A DNA stretch of 64,000 nucleotides, from positions 1 to 64,000 of the forward strand of contig JADJVC010000006.1 in NCBI GenBank assembly GCA_016710685.1, given 5' to 3'. Shown here in pieces: positions 32,293-39,441 of this stretch. The notes beneath the pieces are model-generated. The model searched no databases, was not told the origin of the DNA, and saw only the letters and a list, made by a program, of their open reading frames with translations. Source of the stretch: Flavobacteriales bacterium. GTDB lineage: Bacteria; Bacteroidota; Bacteroidia; Flavobacteriales_F; PHOS-HE28. Numbering within the stretch: position 1 is the stretch's first letter; every line of letters begins with the position of its first letter. The position numbers and the translations under genes are program-made.

Positions 32293-32372
32293 TACCACGA
32301 AGGACGCTAAGGACACGAAGTATTCAGCCTTTTCAAAAAAAACCCTTTGTGTTCTTCGTGTCCTTCGTGGTA
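32293..32372. repeat. inverted repeat of ACCACGAAGGACACGAAG units between convergent genes
   Basis: Left arm taccacgaaggacgctaaggacacgaag-type sequence at 32293-32320 and right arm cttcgtgtccttcgtggta at 32354-32372 are complementary, with an A run in the loop. Placement between convergent genes (aldehyde dehydrogenase and lpxD) suggests a role as bidirectional terminator. Confidence 0.65.
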
Positions 32373-32378
32373 TAAATG

Positions 32379-33398
32379 CTAACCTTTTTCCTTCTCTTCG
32401 AGGTCCTTCACACGTTCCACCAGCTTTTCCAAATTCCGGAAATGGATGTAGCTCTTGCGGTACTTGCTCGCTTCCCAGGCCGGTGAGCCCATGTAGCTCT
32501 CGCCCGCCTTGGTGTCCTTGCTGATGCCGCTTTGCGCCGCGATGATGGTGCCGTCGGCGATCTTCAAATGGCCAATGATGCCCACCTGCCCGCTGAACAT
32601 GCAGTTCTTGCCGATCCTGGTGCTGCCCGCCACCACGCCGCCCGCCGCGTAGTAGGTGTTCTCGCCCACTTCCACGTTGTGCGCGATGTGGATCAGGTTG
32701 TCGAACTTGACGCCTTTGCGTAGGATGGTACTGCCGAGCGTAGCGCGGTCGATCGCGCAGTTGGCTCCGATCTCCACATCATCTTCGATCACCACGTTGC
32801 CGATCTGCGGGATCTTCTTACCACCGCCCGGACCGACCGCGAAACGGAAGCCGTCGCTACCGATCACCGTGCCGCTGTGGATGATGCAATCCTTGCCCAC
32901 CACGCAGTCCGAATAGATCTTCACACCGGCGAAAATCGTTGTGTTGTCACCGATGGAAACATTGTCGCCGATATACGCTTGCGGATAGATCTTCACGTTG
33001 TTGCCGATGCGCGCATTCTCACCGATGAAAGCCAGTGGACCGATGTAGCAATCCGTGCCGTGCGTGGCTCCTTCTGAGATCACCGCTTGCGATGAAACGC
33101 CCTTCTTGTTCCGCTTGATCTGGTCGTACATCTCCAGCACTTTGGCAAAGGCACCTTGTGCATCGGACACACGTACCAACGTTGTTTTCACCGGTGCCGT
33201 TAACGGGAAATCCTTGCCGATGATGACAACAGAAGCCGTGGTGCCGTAGACGTACTGTGCGTAGGCCGGGTTGGCGAGAAAGGAGAGCGAGCCCGCGCCG
33301 CCCTCTTCGATCTTCGACAGGCGCGTTACGGTGGCTTGCGGATCCCCTTCAACGGTGCCTTGAAGAAGCTCGGCGATCTGTGCGGCAGTGAATTGCAT
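32379..33398 (-). CDS. lpxD: UDP-3-O-acylglucosamine N-acyltransferase
   Basis: LpxD adds the second hydroxyacyl chain to UDP-3-O-acyl-glucosamine in lipid A synthesis. The N-terminal uridine-binding domain (MQFTAAQIAELLQGTVEGDP, SLSFLANPAYAQYVY) precedes a left-handed beta-helix of hexapeptide repeats (IGENARIGNNVKIYPQAYIG, IGDNTTIFAGVKI). The catalytic His is His240 in LIHIAHNVEVG. A C-terminal helix (YRKSYIHFRNLEKLVERV) completes the trimerising end. Length of 339 residues is normal. It stands alone here; no lpxA or lpxC neighbour in the window. Confidence 0.95.
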   Translation of the reverse strand: MQFTAAQIAELLQGTVEGDPQATVTRLSKIEEGGAGSLSFLANPAYAQYVYGTTASVVIIGKDFPLTAPVKTTLVRVSDAQGAFAKVLEMYDQIKRNKKGVSSQAVISEGATHGTDCYIGPLAFIGENARIGNNVKIYPQAYIGDNVSIGDNTTIFAGVKIYSDCVVGKDCIIHSGTVIGSDGFRFAVGPGGGKKIPQIGNVVIEDDVEIGANCAIDRATLGSTILRKGVKFDNLIHIAHNVEVGENTYYAAGGVVAGSTRIGKNCMFSGQVGIIGHLKIADGTIIAAQSGISKDTKAGESYMGSPAWEASKYRKSYIHFRNLEKLVERVKDLEEKEKG

Positions 33399-33433
33399 GG
33401 TGAGGATTTGCGGCGAAGGTATTGGGTGGTTTA

Positions 33434-33557
33434 TTCACCACAGAGGCACGGAGGACACGGAGGTCTTGTCGGTGACACTTCGCCGGGTGGAAGCACGCTG
33501 CCGACTGCCGCTGCCAACTGCCGCTCTTCTCTGTGCCCTCTGTGCCTCTGTGGTGAA
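33434..33557. repeat. inverted pair of CCACAGAGGCACGGAG arrays
   Basis: The left arm ttcaccacagaggcacggag (33434-33462 with its extension) is complementary to the right arm ctctgtgcctctgtggtgaa (up to 33557). The unit is the same as at 10671-10710. It lies in the 266-base divergent gap between lpxD and the decarboxylase gene. Confidence 0.6.
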
Positions 33558-33620
33558 AACGTCGGTACTCGTCGGCAGCGTTCCGATCACAAATCACTCC
33601 TCACCAACCTCCCTCATCTA

Positions 33621-33628
33621 TACCTTTC
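33621..33628 (+). promoter_or_regulatory. possible -7 element (TACCTTTC) for the decarboxylase gene
   Basis: Seven of eight matches to TAnnTTTG, 36 bases before the ATG at 33665. No convincing -33 element was seen. Confidence 0.3.
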
Positions 33629-33664
33629 GCAAAGAATTCCCTATATTAAGCGAAACCACCTCAC

Positions 33665-36481
33665 ATGCCAACAGCCGTCCCTACCCAAGAGCATTTCAAC
33701 GCATCACGACTACGCACACACACTTGGGACCGGTTGAAGATCGCGGTGAGCGAATTGGCAACCGACATGCCCTCGGGTGGCAAAGCGCGCAATGGAAAGA
33801 AGGAGGCGATCGCTGAAGTGGACGGACTCTTGCAACAGCTGGACGTGGTGGAAACCTACTGGGCCTATCCGGGCCGCGAAGCCGTGCGGGGCCTGCGCAC
33901 CATGCTGGAGCGGCAGGAATTCACAGCATTGGAACACCGCACATTGAAACTGGTGCGCACTCTGGTGAGCGGGCAGGTGGTGCTGAACACCGGCGAAGAG
34001 CACAAGCCAGACCATGAAGGCGAAACAGACGAACGGCCGAGAAGCAAATACTTCGAGGTGCTTTTCGTGGACGACCTCAACACCAAGGAGGAGCGTGAAC
34101 TGAAGCAAAACCTCGCCGAAGTTCGCGACCCCAAGGACCCGTTCATGTACGACGCCATCGTGGTGCCAACCGTGCAGGATGCCTTGATCGCGTTGCTCTT
34201 TAACGCCAACATCCAAGCCTGCGTGATCCGTTACGGCATGTCCTTCGGCTCGCCGCATGCCAACGGCTTCCTGAAAGATTACATCCGTGCCATAAAAGAA
34301 GTGGACCTCAGTGAACGTAACAAGGCTGACATGGGACCGCTCTTGGGCAAGATCATGCGCTGGTTCCGCCCCGAAGTAGACCGATATTACGTTACCGACA
34401 CGCCGGTGAGCGATCTGAAGGACACCACGGTGCAAAATTTTCGCCGCATTTTTTATCGGCAGGAGGACCACCAGGAACTGCACCTCACCATACTCCGCGG
34501 CATTCAGGACAAGTACGACACGCCCTTCTTTACCGCGCTGATGGACTACAGCCGCAGGCCCATGGGCGTGTTCCATGCCATGCCGATATCGCGCGGCAAT
34601 TCCGTTTTCAAAAGCCGTTGGATCCAGGACTTCGGCGATTTCTACGGTCGCAATCTTTTTCTCGCTGAAACTTCCAGCACCAGCGGCGGATTGGATTCAC
34701 TCCTTCAGCCCACCGGCCCCTTGAAGAAAGCGCAGGAGCGCGCCGCGCGCGCCTTCGGTTCGCAGTTCACCTACTTCGCCACCAACGGCACCAGCACCAG
34801 CAACAAGATCGTGCTGCAGGCGCTCGTGGAGCCGCACGACATGGTATTGATCGATCGCGATTGCCACAAGAGCCACCACTACGGCCTTGCGCTCACGGGT
34901 GCATTCCCTGTTTACTTGGACAGTTATCCGTTGCCGGAGTTCAGCATGTACGGTGCGGTGCCGCTGGAGCACATCCGCGAAAAATTGCTGGAGCTGAAAA
35001 AGGCCGGCCGGTTGCACCACGTGAAGATGTTGCTGCTCACCAACTGCACCTTCGACGGCGTGGTGTACAACGTGCAGCGCGTGATGGAACAGGTGCTCGC
35101 CATCAAGCCCGACATCGTGTTCCTCTGGGACGAAGCTTGGTTCGCCTATGCCGGCTTCAGTTACATCTTCAAGCAGCGCACCGCCATGTTCAGCGCCGCG
35201 CGCCTGCACCGCAAGTACCATAGTGATGCCTACCGCGCTGAATTCGACGCGCATATCGCTTCGCTGAAAAAAGGCGAATCACCGCGCTTGCCCGATCCCG
35301 ACAAGGTGCGCATCCGCGTGTATGCCACGCAAAGCACGCATAAGACCCTTACCTCCATGCGGCAGGGCAGCATGATCCACATCTGGGACGAAGACTATCA
35401 GCGCAAAAGCGAAGACAGCTTCCACGAGGCCTACATGGCCCACACCAGTACCAGCCCCAACTACCAGATCCTCGCCAGCTTGGACGTGGGCCGCCGCCAG
35501 GTTGAATTTGAAGGTTATGAGCTGGTGGAGAAGGCCATCGAACAAGGCATGCTGCTCCGCCACAAGATCAACGACCATCCCAAACTGCGCCGCTATTTCG
35601 ACATCGTGACAGTGGAGGACATGGTGCCCGCGCAATACCGTCCGTCCGGGCTGAAAGAGTACTACAGCAAGGAGAAGGGATGGAACCGGATCGAAGACGC
35701 ATGGGCCAACGACGAGTTCGCCGTGGACCCCACCAAGATCAACCTGTACACCGGCAAGACCGGCGTGGACGGCGACACCTTCAAGAACCAATACTTGATG
35801 GACAAGCACCACATCCAAGTGAACAAGACCTCGCGGAACAGCGTGCTGTTCATGACCAACATCGGCACCACGCGCGGATCCGTGGCCTACCTCATCAAAG
35901 TGCTGCTCACCATTGCCGACGAGCTGGAGGCGCGCAACAACGCGCTGAACCTTGCCGAGAAAAAATTGCATGTGGCGCGCATCCGTTCACTCACACAAGA
36001 ACAACCGCCACTTCCGGATTTCAGCCGCTTCCACGACTCCTTCCGCGCCGTGCCCGGCGTGCCCGGCGGAGACTTACGCAAGGCCTACTTCCTCGCATAT
36101 AGCGAGCTGAACTGCGAGTATGTGAGGCTTCCCTTGTGCCAGGACCTGATGCGCAAAGGGATCGAGCTGGTCTCTGCCAGCTTTGTCATCCCTTATCCGC
36201 CCGGCTTCCCTGTGCTGGTTCCCGGCCAAGTGGTGAGCGAGGACATCCTCAGTTTCCTTATCGCGTTGGACGTGAAGGAGATCCACGGCTACCGTGAAGA
36301 ACTCGGCCTGCGCGTGTTTAACGACCATGCGCTGGGTCGGCAGCGGACCGGTACTGCCATGGGCGGTATGAGGGCGGCATCGACCAATGGAGCGGCGGCA
36401 AACGTTCGCGCTGGCCATTCTTCGCAAGACCTTGGTCCTAAAAGCACCGGACGGTCGCGAGGGAAGTCGAAAAAGTCATAA
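33665..36481 (+). CDS. Orn/Lys/Arg-type PLP-dependent decarboxylase (fold type I)
   Basis: The predicted reaction is removal of the alpha-carboxylate from a basic or related amino acid. The core has an acidic PLP-nitrogen partner (FLWDEAWFAYAGF) and the Schiff-base lysine Lys560 in QSTHKTLTSMRQGSMIH, the usual order for the Orn/Lys/Arg decarboxylase major domain. A C-terminal domain (FRAVPGVPGGDLRKAYFL ... PGFPVLVPGQVVSEDIL) matches the family's C-terminal module. The first 300 or so residues contain a receiver-like wing domain (YFEVLFVDDLNTKEER) and extra helices, so at 938 residues it is longer than the usual 700-750. The Ser/Lys-rich tail is probably disordered. First gene of a three-gene co-directional set with an ATP-grasp ligase and a C45 acyltransferase. 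Confidence 0.85.
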   Translation: MPTAVPTQEHFNASRLRTHTWDRLKIAVSELATDMPSGGKARNGKKEAIAEVDGLLQQLDVVETYWAYPGREAVRGLRTMLERQEFTALEHRTLKLVRTLVSGQVVLNTGEEHKPDHEGETDERPRSKYFEVLFVDDLNTKEERELKQNLAEVRDPKDPFMYDAIVVPTVQDALIALLFNANIQACVIRYGMSFGSPHANGFLKDYIRAIKEVDLSERNKADMGPLLGKIMRWFRPEVDRYYVTDTPVSDLKDTTVQNFRRIFYRQEDHQELHLTILRGIQDKYDTPFFTALMDYSRRPMGVFHAMPISRGNSVFKSRWIQDFGDFYGRNLFLAETSSTSGGLDSLLQPTGPLKKAQERAARAFGSQFTYFATNGTSTSNKIVLQALVEPHDMVLIDRDCHKSHHYGLALTGAFPVYLDSYPLPEFSMYGAVPLEHIREKLLELKKAGRLHHVKMLLLTNCTFDGVVYNVQRVMEQVLAIKPDIVFLWDEAWFAYAGFSYIFKQRTAMFSAARLHRKYHSDAYRAEFDAHIASLKKGESPRLPDPDKVRIRVYATQSTHKTLTSMRQGSMIHIWDEDYQRKSEDSFHEAYMAHTSTSPNYQILASLDVGRRQVEFEGYELVEKAIEQGMLLRHKINDHPKLRRYFDIVTVEDMVPAQYRPSGLKEYYSKEKGWNRIEDAWANDEFAVDPTKINLYTGKTGVDGDTFKNQYLMDKHHIQVNKTSRNSVLFMTNIGTTRGSVAYLIKVLLTIADELEARNNALNLAEKKLHVARIRSLTQEQPPLPDFSRFHDSFRAVPGVPGGDLRKAYFLAYSELNCEYVRLPLCQDLMRKGIELVSASFVIPYPPGFPVLVPGQVVSEDILSFLIALDVKEIHGYREELGLRVFNDHALGRQRTGTAMGGMRAASTNGAAANVRAGHSSQDLGPKSTGRSRGKSKKS

Positions 36482-36577
36482 GGCACCAGTCCCTGTAGCC
36501 TCCGGTATCAAGTCAACACCATCCATCAACGGCCTACATTCGCGAATGCGACCGGGCCATTCAATAATTGAACCCAC

Positions 36578-36585
36578 TACCTTGA
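36578..36585 (+). promoter_or_regulatory. possible -7 element (TACCTTGA) before the ATP-grasp gene
   Basis: Six of eight matches to TAnnTTTG, 4 bases before the ATG. A second candidate, TACATTCG, is at 36535-36542. Either would allow transcription independent of the decarboxylase. Confidence 0.25.
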
Positions 36586-36589
36586 ACAC

Positions 36590-38265
36590 ATGAGCAAAAA
36601 GCAATCGAAAAAGCCCGTAGCACGCAAGGTGAATGCGGCCCCCGCCAAGAAAAAAGCAGCAGCGAAAAAGTCCGCCGTAAGCGCTGGCAAAAAGAAATCA
36701 GCCACCAAGGCTAAGGCAACTCGCAAGCCGGTAGCGAAGAAAAAAGCAGCAGCCAAGCGTACTGCGGCCAAGAAAAAACGGCGCGGGCAAGCTCCCGCAA
36801 ACCCGCTCCGCTCAAAGGCGTCAGCGACATCCGCCGTTTTTTCTACCGCAATGAAACGCCCATCTACTTCATCAGTGCCACCAACTTCAACCTGCTCGGC
36901 GCCGACGAATGGATCAAGGGTTTCAAGTTCATTACCTACATCGAGTGCTTCGACGGACTGCACCCCAACTTGATGAGCCCGCTGAACGAGGTGCCACACG
37001 AGGAGTTCCAAAGCATTGAAGACATCAACAACTACCTCCTTACACACCCGGAGGTAACGGAGTTCATCGAAAGCCGCAAGGTGAAAGGGAAGGCTGGCAA
37101 GGCCATGTTCCTCATGTTCGATGAAAAAACGGAAAAGCTCGCACGCAAGCTCGGGCTGGAGGTCATCTTCCCCAGTGCCAAGATGCGCACCTTTATGGAC
37201 AACAAGGTGAACACCAACCGCATTGCTTAAAAAGCCGGTGTGCCTTGTGTGCCCTACGTGTTAAGCCCCGTAAAAAACTACGCGCATCTCAACAAAGTTT
37301 CGGCGAAGCTTGGCAACGACCTCGTGGTGCAAACGCCTTTCGGCGACAGTGGACACACCACCTTCTTCATCAAGACCGAAGCCGATTACAAAAAGTACGC
37401 GAAGGAGATCGAGGCCGAGAAGGAATGCAAAGTGATGAAACGCATCAATTGCCGTGGTGCTGCCATGGAAGCCTGCGTTACCCGCAACGGCACCATTGTG
37501 GCCCCATTGATGACCGAACTCGTAGGCTTCAAAGAACTCACTCCCTACAAAGGTGGCTGGTGCGGTAACGAGATCTATGCCGATGCCTTCACGCCCAGCA
37601 TTCGCGCCAAAGCGCGCAAATACGCGCAGCTCTTCGGCGACCAGCTGCGCAAAGAGGGTTACAAAGGCTACTTCGAACTGGACTTCCTCATCGATCAGGA
37701 CAACGGCGCCATCTACCTCGGCGAGCTCAACCCGCGCATCACCGGTGCCAGCAGCATCACCAACCACGCCGTGTTCGCCATGAGCGATGCCCCGCTCCAC
37801 CTCTTCCACATCATGGAATGGATGGGCCAGCCTTACGAGCTGAACGTGAATGCGCTCAACCGCCGCTGGGCGCGCGAGGAGAACATCGACAGCTGGGGCC
37901 AAATGGTGATCAAGCATACCGATGACAACATCCGCCGCGTCACCGAAGCACCAAGGAGCGGCATCTGGCGCATGCGACCGGACGGCAGTATCTACTTCTG
38001 GCGCATGGACACCCACCGCCGTTACGTGGAGAACGACAACGAAGCCTTCTTCCTCCGCATTACCCGCGTAGGCGATTGGCTATATGAAGGTGCCGACATC
38101 GGCATACTTGTGATGCGCGGCCGCATGATGACCGACGAATTCCAATTGCTGGAACGGTCCAAGAAATGGCTCAACGCGATCAAGGCCCAGTACAAGAGCA
38201 CAGCACCCGGCGACCAACGCAAAGGCCCGCAAGCACTGGAAATTGGAGGGTTTAAGATGATGTGA
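36590..38265 (+). CDS. ATP-grasp (biotin carboxylase-like) ligase with histone-H1-like N-terminus; frameshift and in-frame stop
   Basis: The first 70 or so residues are Lys/Ala/Arg-rich (KKPVARKVNAAPAKKKAAAK...), like histone H1 tails. Adding one A to the run 36773-36778 joins this to KGVSDIRRFFYRNETPIYFI. That frame stops at a TAA (37228-37230, NRIA*KAGVPCVPYV) and continues in the same frame, so the stop looks like a single substitution of a Glu or Gln codon. Catalytic-domain landmarks: Gly-rich loop FGDSGHTTFF, nucleotide Lys in CKVMKRINCRG, and metal-binding LDFLIDQDNGAIYLGELNPR. ATP-grasp enzymes join a carboxylate to an amine or thiol through an acyl-phosphate. Joined length is about 558 residues. 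Substrate unknown; the neighbouring decarboxylase could supply the amine. Confidence 0.7.
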
Positions 38266-38273
38266 ATGGTAAA

Positions 38274-38382
38274 GGGTAATGGGTATCGGGTACCGAGTAC
38301 CGGACCGCGCACCTTTGCGCTCTTCCGTATACGCTGATCTACGAACCCAATACCAAGTACCCTGTACGCGATACCCTGTACC
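38274..38382. repeat. GGGTACCG/GGTACC-type repeat, inverted pair
   Basis: Left cluster gggtaatgggtatcgggtac(c) at 38274-38302 and right cluster taccaagtaccctgtacgcg-ataccctgtacc at 38351-38382 are roughly complementary. The array fills the gap between the ATP-grasp and C45 genes and ends 4 bases before the C45 start. Confidence 0.6.
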
Positions 38383-38386
38383 AAAA

Positions 38387-39379
38387 ATGTATATCCAACT
38401 AAAGCTCATCCACGAGCCCCTCCCCTCCGCCCGTTGGCAGCGGTTCTTTCACCGTGTGTGGCCGCTATACCTTGACTGGTTCGTGAGCGAAGGCCATGGC
38501 GCGCGCGCTGAACTGCCCGAATGCCGGAACGCGTTGGCCGTGCACTTGCCAGAGCTGCTGCCTTTTTACGACCAACTGTGTGAACTGGCCGGTGGTGGCG
38601 ACCTGGAATCCCGCTTCCTCAGCATGTGGTGCCCGCCCGCCTACATGGCCGGGTGTTCGCAGGCCGCATGGGTGCGCGGCAATCCCACCTTGGTGCGCAA
38701 CTACGATTACGACCCACGCCTGTTCGATGGCCGCATGCGCTTTACCGAATGGCTGAAGCCCGTGATCAGCATACAGGACAGCGCATGGGGCGCGCTGGAC
38801 GGCATGAATGGCGACGGGCTCGCCCTCGCATTAGCCTTCGGAGGAAGGAAAGTGAGCGGTGTCGGCTTTGGTATCCCGCTGGTTGTGCGTTACGTGTTGG
38901 AAACCTGCTCCACCACCGAAGAGGCAATGGCCGCCCTCAGCCGCATCCCCGTACACATGAGCTACAACGTGATCGCGCTGGACAAGAACGGGCACTACGC
39001 CGTGGCCTACCTCAACCCCGACCGGCCTGCGCACGTGGTACACAAGCCTGTTTGTACAAACTTCCAGGAACAAGTGGAGTGGGACGAATATGCTGCCTTC
39101 ACCCAAACCCTGCAACGAAACGATTACCTGGAAGACTTGCTCCGCGATGAAAACGTGGATCGCGCCCAACTGATGGCGCGCTTCCTGAAACCGCCGCTTT
39201 ACCACCAACAATACCTCCGCGGCTTCGGCACGCTCTACAGTGTGGCCTACGACCTGAAGCAAAAGTCCGTACGCGTGTTTTGGCCCGACAGCGAGGTGAA
39301 GGTCACCTTCAAAAAATTCAAGGAACAGGATCTGAAGGTGGTGCTGCTGAGGCCGGCTGGGAGGTATATGGCGAAATAG
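38387..39379 (+). CDS. C45-family (acyl-CoA:6-APA acyltransferase-like) Ntn hydrolase
   Basis: The start MYIQLKLIHEPLPSARWQRF at 38387 excludes repeat-derived sequence of an upstream ATG at 38279. The candidate nucleophile is Cys90 in AGCSQAAWVRGNPTLVRNYD; in isopenicillin N acyltransferase the same Gly-Cys bond is cut autocatalytically to free the N-terminal Cys, and an R-N-x-D/F motif follows. Later landmarks (GMNGDGLALALAFGG, MSYNVIALDKNGHYAVAYL) match the alpha-beta-beta-alpha core. No signal peptide, so cytoplasmic. Family members hydrolyse or transfer acyl groups on amide bonds. As third gene after a decarboxylase and an ATP-grasp ligase, it could finish or recycle an amide-linked product. 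Total 330 residues. Confidence 0.8.
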   Translation: MYIQLKLIHEPLPSARWQRFFHRVWPLYLDWFVSEGHGARAELPECRNALAVHLPELLPFYDQLCELAGGGDLESRFLSMWCPPAYMAGCSQAAWVRGNPTLVRNYDYDPRLFDGRMRFTEWLKPVISIQDSAWGALDGMNGDGLALALAFGGRKVSGVGFGIPLVVRYVLETCSTTEEAMAALSRIPVHMSYNVIALDKNGHYAVAYLNPDRPAHVVHKPVCTNFQEQVEWDEYAAFTQTLQRNDYLEDLLRDENVDRAQLMARFLKPPLYHQQYLRGFGTLYSVAYDLKQKSVRVFWPDSEVKVTFKKFKEQDLKVVLLRPAGRYMAK

Positions 39380-39441
39380 CCCCCCCACTTCCCCCACCAT
39401 GAAATAACTTCGCCGCCTTGCTGTTCTTACAGCACGAAGAA

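Noticed and set aside
37228..37230. Programmed stop-codon readthrough or recoding at the TAA
   Set aside because: No selenocysteine or pyrrolysine context (the codon is TAA) and no slippery or stem-loop element is evident; a base error is simpler.
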